From contig JAPDFW010000136.1 of NCBI GenBank assembly GCA_028826165.1, positions 628,501 through 692,500 of the forward strand: a DNA stretch of 64,000 nt, read 5' to 3'. Positions 48,101-57,201 of the stretch are shown piece after piece. How positions within the stretch are numbered: the stretch's first letter is position 1; each line of letters starts with the position of its first letter. This DNA comes from Anaeramoeba ignava (Eukaryota; Metamonada; Anaeramoebidae). The notes under the pieces are model-generated. The model had not been told where the DNA came from, ran no database searches, and saw only the letters and a program-made list of their open reading frames with translations. Position numbers and translations under genes: made by a program.

Positions 48101-49422
48101 CTTTAAATTTCCAAAATTCTGGAGCAATTCCCATTGACAAACTCAATATTAATTTTACAGAGAAACTCAAACAGGGAATCACTCCAAATGACGACCCTTT
48201 TATTAAGTACTATTCTTTCCCGCTTTTCTCGTGGGACAAAAACATCATCCTCAAAAATCTGCCTTTGGCTCCTTCCTGCTCTTTTTGTCTTCCAATTCGG
48301 CTTGTCGCCAAGAGCGGGATTGTCAAATCAAAGATAGAAATCGATTACGAAGCAAACAGCGAAAAGCAAATTTCCGAAACAATTCATTTGATTCCAAATT
48401 CGGAAAATCAAACAAAGCAAAATGATCAGGAAATCCAACCCAAAAATGATGTTTCTTATTATCGCAAATTCCATATACAATTTGATTTCAACATCATCGA
48501 CCAAGTTTCAATCACAAGATTCGATTTGGTTCCGATGATCCAATTCATTGAAACCGATTACAAAACAATAAGCAAAAGCATCTTGTGCTATTTACTTCTT
48601 TTTGAGTTGAAAAACTCGAGCCAACAAACTTTCCACATTTTCTGGGATAAAAATCTAGAGCAAATCGAGCAACAATTTCATCCCCAAAATCCAATAACAG
48701 TATCGCCTTTTGAACCAAAACCATCAAACGCTTTTGGAGCGAAAAATCAAGCTTTCCCTTTGGTTCTTGAACCCAATTCGGAAAAAAGAGTCATTTTCTT
48801 CTCAACAACTTTGGCTCAAGAAATGCTTCGCAAAGTAAATTATTCGGAACGCAATATCGAATCTTTTGTTCCGTATGAAGAAGTCGTCAACAACTTTGTT
48901 TTTAATAACCATCGCCAACCCGATAAAAATGAAGACAAGTTTCTGCAGAATTTATGCAACTTCAAATCGGCCGTTATCGAAAATATCTCTTTTCATTGGA
49001 TTTCAAATCTTGAAACTCATGGTATATTGACCGGAAGTCATCTTTCTTTCACAAAATCAAGCGTAGATTTGGTTTTTTCTAACTCCAATTTTTTCCTTGA
49101 TTTTATCATTGAAAATCAACCCAAAATTTCTCAAGTTTTTCCTATTCAAATTTCATTGATAAATCGTGTTGATTTCCCTATTTTTCTTGATTTTTCATTG
49201 AAATTTTATTTTGATGATTTTCCTATTGAAAACCAAAAGAATTGTTTCTTATTAAAATCTGGAATTATTGATCAAAAAAATATCAAAATTGAAGGAAATG
49301 CAAACAATCTTTTAAAAATTCATCTTTTTTTCTTGAAATCAGGAACATATCAAATTAAAGCAACTTGCAAAATTAATCAGTTTGATCATCTTGTTGAAAA
49401 ATCATTGATTATTAGAGTGTAG
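45149..49422 (+). CDS. TRAPPC9: TRAPPC9/Trs120, TRAPP II vesicle-tethering subunit, five exons
   Basis: TRAPP II is a tether and Rab GEF complex at the Golgi; Trs120/TRAPPC9 is one of its defining subunits. Exons 45149-45353, 45888-46543, 46626-46838, 46942-47687 and 47832-49422 sum to 1,136 residues with every junction in phase. N-terminus: FAIRTTLKFDPFQEILDSGK; then KKIFAFIGVVHCQKAKNFED, FIARCFAFDPRENQDD and KKSRQLKLLGDYCLLSGSSL, the conserved TPR-like segment. The phase-2 splice at 47687/47832 gives SASLETSGVGFDSFPISL, matching the family, and is followed by Ig-like C-terminal modules (FTLNFQNSGAIPIDKLNINF). The first intron is a satellite; the rest are 80-145 nt. There are no frame problems. 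It is convergent with the next gene (74-bp spacer). Confidence 0.93.
45354..45887. repeat. CATTTTAAAATTAAAAT satellite in TRAPPC9 intron 1
   Basis: A 534-nt intron of AAAATT/AAAATC hexamers punctuated by CATTTTAAAAT. The punctuating phrase is the same one that recurs in the paralogue introns at 56116-56736. Confidence 0.85.
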
Positions 49423-49496
49423 TTTCTTTTTCAAAAAAAACAAAAAGAAAATAATTTTTTTATATTCAATTTATTTCTTTTTTTTTTTAAAAGAAT

Positions 49497-50687
49497 TTAA
49501 TTTTTTTCAGTTTCCATTTCAATATTTTTCAAAGAATTTGATTTTATAAAATCTTCAAAATTTTTCAATGAATTTGATTTTATAAAATCTTCAATATTTT
49601 TCAATGAATTTGATTTTATAAAATCTTCAAAAGGTCGAAAAAATTGTTTTAAAACTCCAAAATGATTTGAAAATTTCAATTCTTTGTAAATTAATGAAAG
49701 TTGATCCAAAAAATAATCAATAATTTCTTTTTGAGAATTTTGGAGTAAATCAAGAAATAATTTTTGGATTTGTTTTAATTTTTTTGAAGGAATTTCAATA
49801 TCGTTTTTATAAAAGTTAATATTTTCATTTTGATTTCTTTTAAGTTTAACAATTATATGTTCTATTTTATGATTCCAAATTGAAATTAATTGATTTTTTA
49901 ATCTTTCAATAAATAGTTTGGAAAATTTTTCAAAATTTAAACTAATTTTAAATAATAAATCTGGATTAAGATTCCAAATAATAGAATTTTGATCTAGAGA
50001 TGCTTGTTTATAAAAAATATCGAAAATTTGAGAGATTTCTTTTTGAGAAGATTTTTCAAAACAAAGAATAAAAGCAATTGATTCACAAAAACTTTCATCA
50101 AAACAAATTGCTTCTTGAATTGTGGAAAAGAATTCTTCTCTTTTTTTTGTGTCTGTTTCTTCAATTGAGATGATTTTTTTGAGAATTAGTTTTGAAATTG
50201 CTTTTTTTTCAATATTTTCTAAATAAGTATCAATTGGATCATTTTTTTGATTTAAAATCAAAGTTGATAATTTTAAAAATGCTTGTTTTTCAACTTTTTC
50301 AGTAATAAATTCTGATAAATTTAAATTATGAATTTGATTTAATTTTGATAAAATTTGTGCAAAAATTTCTTTTGAAATGAATTGATTTTCCGATAAAAAT
50401 TGTAAATAAATTTGATCAGCATTTTCTAAAGAAAGTAAAGAAGAAGAATAAGAAGAATTTTGAGAAAAAATTGAGTTTATTTCATTTTGATTTGATTTTG
50501 ATAATAATTTGAAGCAGTTTTTCATTTCTAAAGACCATAAAAAACCGTTTTGGAAATCTTCTTCTTTCCAAAAAGAAATTGCAAAAGAATTTTTAGCTTG
50601 ATGAAGAATTGAAAGAAAATGAGGAAGTAAATCATTAATTTTTTTATAATAAAAAGAATTTTTTTGGTTTGAAGATGATTTTTTCAT
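49497..50687 (-). CDS. All-helical 396-residue protein, tentative FANCF-like
   Basis: A single exon starting MKKSSSNQKNSFYYKKINDL. The predicted composition is helix after helix with no signal peptide, membrane segment or catalytic motif. Several blocks follow the order I recall for the Fanconi anaemia core subunit FANCF: an N-terminal FxxxLxWxxxxxxxFxxL-like helix (FQNGFLWSLEMKNCFKLLSK), a LENADQIYLQFLSENQFISK block, a WxxxxxxLxxISLxxFxKLF-like repeat region (NPDLLFKISLNFEKFSKLFI) and an IPxKKLxQIxKLFLDLLQ block before the end. Length (FANCF is about 370-400) and shape agree, but identity is low and I could be wrong. The C-terminus adds three tandem copies of FEDFIKSNSLKNI/F. Convergent with TRAPPC9. 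Confidence 0.4.
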   Translation of the reverse strand: MKKSSSNQKNSFYYKKINDLLPHFLSILHQAKNSFAISFWKEEDFQNGFLWSLEMKNCFKLLSKSNQNEINSIFSQNSSYSSSLLSLENADQIYLQFLSENQFISKEIFAQILSKLNQIHNLNLSEFITEKVEKQAFLKLSTLILNQKNDPIDTYLENIEKKAISKLILKKIISIEETDTKKREEFFSTIQEAICFDESFCESIAFILCFEKSSQKEISQIFDIFYKQASLDQNSIIWNLNPDLLFKISLNFEKFSKLFIERLKNQLISIWNHKIEHIIVKLKRNQNENINFYKNDIEIPSKKLKQIQKLFLDLLQNSQKEIIDYFLDQLSLIYKELKFSNHFGVLKQFFRPFEDFIKSNSLKNIEDFIKSNSLKNFEDFIKSNSLKNIEMETEKN

Positions 50688-51753
50688 TTTTAAATCAAGA
50701 AAAAAATGAAAAAAAAGTTTATCCGATTTTTTATTAAATTAATAAAAATTTATTTAATAAACTTTTAAATTTAATTTTTATTATTATTTAAATTAATTTA
50801 ATTTTTAAATAATAAAATAAAATGAATAATAAATTTATCCGATTTTTTATTAAATTTAATTTTTATTATTATTTAAATTAATTTAATATTTAAATAATAA
50901 AATAAAATGAATAATAAATTTATCTAATAAACTTTTAAATTTAATTTTTATTATTATTTAAATTAATTTAATTTTTAAATAATAAAATGAAATGAATAAT
51001 AAATTTATCCGATTTTTATTAAATTTAATTTTTAAAATAATTAATTTATTTAAATTAATTTAATATTTAAATAATTAAATAAATTAATAAAAAAATTTTA
51101 TCTAATAAACTTTTAAATTTAATTTCTTTATTATTATTTTAAATTAATTTAATTTTTAAATAATTAAATAAAATGAATAATAAATTTATCCGATTTTTAT
51201 TAAAAATTTAATTTTTATCATTATTTAAATTAATTTAATTTTTATTATTTTTTAAATAATTAAATAAATTGAATAATAAATTTTATCTAATAAACTTTTT
51301 AAATTTAATTTTTATTATTATTTAAATTAATTTCATATTTAAATAATAAAATAAAATGAATAATAAATTTTATCCGATTTTTTATTAAATTTAATTTTTA
51401 TTATTATTTAAATTAATTTAATTTTAAAAATAATAAAATAATAAAAAAATGAATAATAAATTTATCCGATTTTTATTAAATTTAATTTTTATTATTATTT
51501 AAATTAATTTCATTTTTAAATAATAAAATAAAATAAATAATAAATTTATCTAATAAACTTTTAAATTTAATTTTTATTATTATTTAAATTAATTTAATTT
51601 TTAAATAATAAAATAAAATGAATAAAAAATTTATCCGATTTTTTATTAAATTTAATTTTTATCATTATTTAATTTAATTCAATTTTTAAATAATAAAATG
51701 AATATTTTTGAGATTTTTTTATAAATTTTTATTATTTAAATCAATAAAAAAAA
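50688..51753. repeat. Higher-order repeat: two about 85-bp A/T monomers in alternation
   Basis: The spacer lies between the helical protein start and the KIN17 stop (both minus). Monomer A contains TTTATCCGATTTTTTATTAA and monomer B contains TTTATCTAATAAACTTTTAA. Each is followed by a shared body (TTTAATTTTTATTATTATTT, then AAATTAATTTAATTTTTAAA, then TAATAAAATAAAATGAATAA). The order from about 50715 is A, B, A, B, continuing to about 51700 with minor irregularity, so the true period is the AB dimer of about 170 bp. No open frame or RNA feature. Confidence 0.85.
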
Positions 51754-53215
51754 TTATCCAGCAAACTTGCAAATTTGATTTTTATGAACATTTAAAACAA
51801 TTCCATTCTCTTGTTCAACTTTTGCATTTTCTCTTCCTAAAGAAATAAGTTTTCCTTTTTGTCCCTTTTGAATTCCATGAATAAACAAAACAAGTTCACC
51901 AAGTTTAGGTAGAATTGGTTCCAATTCAGCTTGGTCAATCTGAATAATAGCTTTATTTTCAATAACACTAATTTCTGCAATATATTTTTCAATAACATTT
52001 TGAATAATGCCAGTTTTATTATAAAATTCACCATTTTGAACATCATTGTTTTTGATGCGAACAATAATGTTTTCCAAAATCCAAGGTTGCTCATCATCCT
52101 CATAAACATCCTCTTGTTCTTTTTCTCTGTCTTCTTTCTGTTCTTCTTGATCATCCATTGTCAATAAATTTAATAATTCTCGATCATTTGGATCGAGTTC
52201 TTTTTCATCAAATTTAACTTGTTTTTCTTCAGAAAATTCATTTGTTTCTTTTGCTGTTTTTTTGCTGCGAAGTTCTTCTTCTTGTTTTTCTTTCTCTTGA
52301 TTATTCTCTTTTTTCTCTGTTTTGTTTTTTGCAAGCGGTTCGTTTTGGATCGCTTTTTTTTTCTTTTTTATATTGAGTTTAATTTTCCCATCAAATTTAC
52401 TAATTTTTTCCTTTTTTTTCTGCTTGAGAAATTGAGGTTTGTTTAACCCCTGTTTTTCTAGTTCTTTTTCTTGCGAAATTCTTTTTTTAATCAGTTTCAA
52501 ATTTCTTTCTTCATCATTCAAATCATTTTCTATTTTCCTCTTATTTTTTTCCAATTTTTTTGATTCTTCAGAATCAGTATTAACATACATTATATATAAA
52601 CCCTTTTTAGGAGGAATCCAAATAAAAGATAATAACGATAAATAAGCATTATAAAGAGGGTTATTAAAAGAAGAAAAAAAGAATAATTAAAAAAATCAAA
52701 AACTTACATCTTTTTCATCTTCAACTTTAATTTTTCCTGTTTTTCCAAGATATCTTATAAAGCCTGTCAATGTAGTCCATCTTGTTGAGTTCATGTGAGT
52801 ATGTCTACGATCTCGGATGTGCTCCATATAGACATGATTCGCGAGAACTTTTCTGTTGCGAAATCTTGTTTTCAATAAACTCATAAAAGTTTTTTCAAAA
52901 ATTCTTGAATTTTCTGCTATAATTTTATCGGGATTTTCTGATGCAAGTGACATCATTCTTCTATGTCCTTCGGAATTGCAATGGCATTTGAAACCGTTAG
53001 CATCTCTACATTGTTTTTGACACATTTCACAATAAAATTTTAATTTTTGAAGTCCTTTTGCTTTTATTTGTTTTGAAATTTGCTTTTTATTTTTGAAATG
53101 ATTAAAAAAAAAATTAATTTAAATTACAAAATTATAAAATAAAATTATAAATTTATAAAATTATGTAAGATTAAAATTATTTTACTTTTGGAGTTAATTC
53201 TTTATGTTTTGACAT
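51754..53215 (-). CDS. KIN17 DNA/RNA-binding protein, three exons
   Basis: Exons 53215-53186 (MSKHKELTPK), 53082-52708 and 52602-51754 give 417 residues, in frame throughout. KIN17 is a conserved nuclear protein linked to splicing, DNA replication and UV response. Seen: the C2H2 finger CEMCQKQCRDANGFKCHCNS followed by EGH; the winged-helix block (FMSLLKTRFRNRKV, HVYMEHIRDRRHTHMNSTRW, TLTGFIRYLGKTGKIKVEDE); GLYIMYVNTD after the second splice; a Lys/Glu-rich middle; then the C-terminal tandem SH3-like/KOW region (PWILENIIVRIKNND, GIIQNVIEKYIAEI, IHGIQKGQKGKLISLGRENA). The order and spacing match the whole family. Both introns were placed from phase and the family junctions TPK|QIS and KD|GLYI. 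Confidence 0.95.
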
Positions 53216-53289
53216 AATAATAATAAGAAAAAATAAAAAAATGAAAAAAATGAAAAAATTATTTTTTGGAATAATTTTATTCTTAATTA

Positions 53290-54913
53290 TTAATTATCAG
53301 AATCAGTAAATTTTCCATTTAATTCATCTTCGAATTCATTTTTAATTTCATTTGATTTACTTTTTTCTTCTTTTTCTTCAAAATTCTTTTGTTTTTTTCT
53401 TTTGGGAATTTTAAGTTTCAAATGTTTTTGATTATTTTGATTATTTTGATTTAATGAATTAAAAGGAAATTTGAATTTGGGATTTTCAATGAAAATTTGG
53501 TTAGGCATTGTTGAAAGAAGTGATTTCGATTCAGGATCTGAAGTGTCAACATCATCCATTTCAATTTCTCCAATAAATTCAGGATATTTTTTATGAATCA
53601 AATCATTTGGTTGATTAATTTCTAAATATCTTAAATTTTGAATCAATTCTGCTATCAATTCTGCATTTTTTAAAAATGAGAATTTAGGTCTTTGAATGTC
53701 ATCATAAAGTTTCATTTTCAATATTTGATTATCATTTTTACTAAAAATTTCTAGTGAAGATATTGTTGATATTTTCCAATGTGAAATTGTTTTTGTTCCT
53801 GTTATAAATATTCTTAGATTTGATATTGCATATATTACATTTTTTTTTCTTGTAATATTTTTCCAAACTTTGAAAATACATCCTGAAAGGATCATATAAA
53901 TAACTGCACCAATATAAAAAGAGAATGATTTTGGAACTTTTGTTTTATTTTTTAATTTGGATTTTTGATTTTTGATTTTGATTTTAATTTTAATTTAAAT
54001 TTTGATTTTAATTTTAATTTTGATTTTGGTTTTAATTTTGATTTTAATTTTGATTTTAATTTTGATTTTAATTTTGATTTTAATTTTGATTTTGATTTTG
54101 ATTTTGATTTTGATTTTGATTTTGATTTAAATTTTAATTTTAATTTTAATTTTAATTTTGATTTTAATTTTTAATTTAATTTTTATTTTGATTTTGATTT
54201 TGATTTTGATTTTAATTTTGATTTGATTTTGGATTTTAATTTTGATTTTGATTTTAATTTTGAATTTTTATTTTGATTTTGATTTTGATTTTGTTTTATT
54301 TTGATTTTGTTTTATTTTGATTTTGGTTTTGGTTTTGGTTTTGGTTTTGATTTTAATTTTGAATTTAATTTTGATTTTGATTTTAATTTTGATTTTAATT
54401 TTGATTTTAATTTTGATTTAAATTTTAATTTTGATTTTAATTTTAATTTTAATTTTGAATTTAATTTTAATTTTAATTTTAATTTTAATTTTAATTTTAA
54501 TTTTAATTTTGGATTTTGATTTATATTTTGATTTTAATTTAATTTTGGATTTTGATTTTGAATTTGATTTAAAAGAATTTACAAAATATTATTTCCAAAA
54601 TCAAAGGAATAATAGCAATTAAAGAATAGACATGTCTTAAAACATTTTCAATATGTAAATAAGAAGAACTAGAAGGCAAACCAATCCAAAGTAAAATTTC
54701 ATTTTGAGAATCTTTAGGAATTTGAGATTGTAATAAAGACATGATATTTTTTGGAATTTCATCTAATCTTTCTTCAAGACTCTTTGCTGTTGATATTCGT
54801 TTTTGGATTTTTTTAATTGAAGTTAAATTTGTTATTGAAAGATAAAGAAAAATAAGAAAAATAATTAAAGTAACACAAAATAATGCGAATCCAATAAAAA
54901 AAGCAGAATCCAT
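53290..54913 (-). CDS. Membrane protein with PH-like (bPH2/DUF304-type) domain, paralogue A
   Basis: Exon 1 (54913-54583, 331 nt) and exon 2 (53936-53290) join in phase 1 for 325 residues. Order: an N-terminal membrane segment (FFIGFALFCVTLIIFLIFLY), a basic helix (IKKIQKRISTAKSLEERL), IPKNIMSLLQSQIPKDSQ, ILLWIGLP, a second hydrophobic hairpin split by the intron (YSLIAIIPLILEII, then FSFYIGAVIYMILSGCIF), and a PH-like core RKKNVIYAISNLRIFITGTK, HWKISTISSLEIF, which resembles bacterial PH2 modules. The tail is acidic/basic low complexity. The domain call is from fold-like pattern, not certain identity. Its partner at 55067-57067 shares the architecture and intron position. Confidence 0.68.
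53937..54582. repeat. TTTTGA/TTTTAA satellite in paralogue A intron
   Basis: A 646-nt intron of GATTTT, AATTTT and GGTTTT hexamer variants (plus strand). Sense-strand units are AAAATC/AAAATT. The intron phase and position are the same as in paralogue B. Confidence 0.85.
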
Positions 54914-55066
54914 TATTACTAAAAATAATAAATAAATTATTATAAAAATACTCAAAAAGAAATAAAAAAATGAAAAACGATTCAAATTTTTTTTTTCATT
55001 TCAAAATAATTCCAAAAAATAAAAATCAAACAAAGAAAAATAAAAACCAAACAAAGAAAAATAAAA

Positions 55067-57067
55067 TTAATCTGAAGTTGAAGTTGAATCTGAATCTGAA
55101 TTAAGACTTTCAATTTTTGGAATATTTTTTGGAATATTTTTTGGAATTAAAGGAATTTCATCATTTTCATTTTGATTTAAATTTTGATTTTGATTTTGAT
55201 TTTGATTTTGATTTAAATTTTGATTTTGATTTAAATTTTGATTTTGATTTTGATTTTGATTTTGATTTAATTTTGGATTTTGATTTTGATTTTGATTTTG
55301 ATTTTGATTTTGATTTTGATTTTGATTTAAATTTTGATTTAAATTTTGATTTTGATATTGATTTTGATTTGGATTTAAATTTTGATTTTGATTTAATTTT
55401 GGATTTTGATTTGGATATTGATTTGGATATTGATTTGGATATTGTTGATATTGATATTGTTGGTATTGTTGATAAATCTGTTGTTGTTGAGTAAGTGGAT
55501 GTTTTTGAGAAAGTGGATATTGTTGATAAAATTGTTGGTTATAAAATTGTTGTTGATTGTGAACTTGATTAGGAATAGAATTTGGAATAACAACTTGATT
55601 AGAATAAGGAAGATATTGAAAATTTTGAAAAGGAAGAATTTGAGGATTTGAGGGTTCCAAAGAAGGATATTGCACAGGATTAAATTCTGAAGATTTTTGG
55701 TTTTGAGGAGGAAATTGTTGCAATTCAATTTCGTTTTGTTCTGCAATTGGAGGTGATTCAAGTTGAGGAATTTGATGTTGAGGAAGTGGAAAATTTCTTA
55801 AGGAATTGATTAGTTGAGCAGCTTCTCCTGGATCACTTATACATTCGAATATGGGTTGGTTAATATGATCCTCAATTCCAATTACTAAATTCTGTGTTTT
55901 TTCATCATATCTTTGAAATGATAATGTTGTAATTGAGGAAATATCCCAACTTGTAATTCCTCCTTTTTTTTTTGGATTGATAATAAATATTTGATAATTT
56001 GAAATTGCATAAAAGACTTTTTTTTTGTGTTTTTGTGTGTAAAATTTATGAAATAATATTATATCAAGACCAATGTAAAAAATACAACCAATATACCAAG
56101 AAGTAATAACCCAAACTAAAATTTGAAGTTTTAATTTTAATTTCAAAAATGAATTTTAATTTTAATTTTAATTTTAATTTTAATTTTAATTTTAATTTTA
56201 ATTTTAATTTTGATTTTAATTTTAATTTTAATTTTAATTTTAATTTTAATTTTAATTTTAATTTTAATTTTAATTTTAATTTTAATATTAATTTTAATTT
56301 TAATTTTAATTTTAATTTTAATTTTAATTTTAATTTTAATTTTAATTTTAATTCTAATTTTAATTTTAATTTTAATTTTAATTTTAATTTTAAATTTAAA
56401 TTTTAATTTTAATTTCAAAATGAATTTTAATTTTAATTTTAATTTTAATTTTTAATTTTAATTTTAATTTTAATTTTAAATTTTAATTTTAATTTTAATT
56501 TTAAATTTAATTTTAATTTTTAATTTTAAAAATTTTATTTTAATTTTAATTTTAATTTTGATTTTAATTTTAAATTTTAATTTTAATTTTAATTTAAATT
56601 TTAATTTTAATTTTAATTTTAATTTTAATTTTAATTTTAATTTTAATTTTAATTTTAATTTTAAAATGAATTTTAATTTTAATTTTAATTTTAAAATGAA
56701 TTTTAATTTTAAATTTTTGAAAAATATCTATCCTACAAGTAAAAAGTAAAGCAGGAATTGAAATAACTGCTAAAACCATGGAAACATTTTTCAATTTTCT
56801 AACAGAACGAAAATAACTTTCATTCAAAGGAAGTTGAACCCAAAGAATTCTTTCTTGAGTAATTGGAAATCTCATTTTTGATAAAAGTATATCCAAAGAA
56901 TTTCTTGGAAAATTACTTAATTTTTCATCAATATTTCTTGAAGAATTAATTTTTTTTTGAAGTGTTCTTGTTTTACTTATTAAAACAGTAATTAAATGGA
57001 ATAAAATCAAAAAACAAATAAAACCAATTAAAGTAATAATAACCGGATAAAAAAAACGATTAACCAT
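55067..57067 (-). CDS. Membrane protein with PH-like domain and Gln/Asn-rich tail, paralogue B
   Basis: Exon 1 (57067-56737, 331 nt) and exon 2 (56115-55067) join in phase 1 for 459 residues. It is laid out like paralogue A: membrane segment (YPVIITLIGFICFLILFHLI), basic helix (SKTRTLQKKINSSRNIDEKL), FPRNSLDILLSKMRFPITQE, RILWVQLPLNESYF, a split hydrophobic hairpin (VLAVISIPALLF | FWVITSWYIGCIFYIGLDI), and a PH-like core HKKKVFYAISNYQIFIINPK, SWDISSITTLSF. A long Pro/Gln/Asn-rich tail follows, coded by CAAAAT-type hexamers and YPNQ repeats, ending SDSDSTSTSD. Tandem duplication of a membrane-anchored PH-like protein is the simplest reading. Function unknown. Confidence 0.68.
56116..56736. repeat. 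(TTTTAA)n satellite in paralogue B intron
   Basis: A 621-nt intron that is almost a pure hexamer TTTTAA array with a few TTTCAAAATGAA and TTTTAAAATGAA interruptions. Apparent frames across it (FNFNFN, ILILIL, KIKIKI) are translation of the hexamer in each phase. Confidence 0.9.
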
Positions 57068-57201
57068 TTTAGTTTTTATTATTGTTTTTATTATTTTTTA
57101 TTTAAAGAAGAAAAATGAAAAAAAAAAGCAAAAAAAAAATGAAAAAAAAATTCTTTTTATTTTTTCATTTTTTTTGTTTTGTTTTGTTTTGTTTTTTTTA
57201 A

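Noticed and set aside
56149-56455. FNFNFN and ILILIL plus-strand frames
   Set aside because: The hexamer TTTTAA translated in different phases inside an intron with conserved phase-1 borders.
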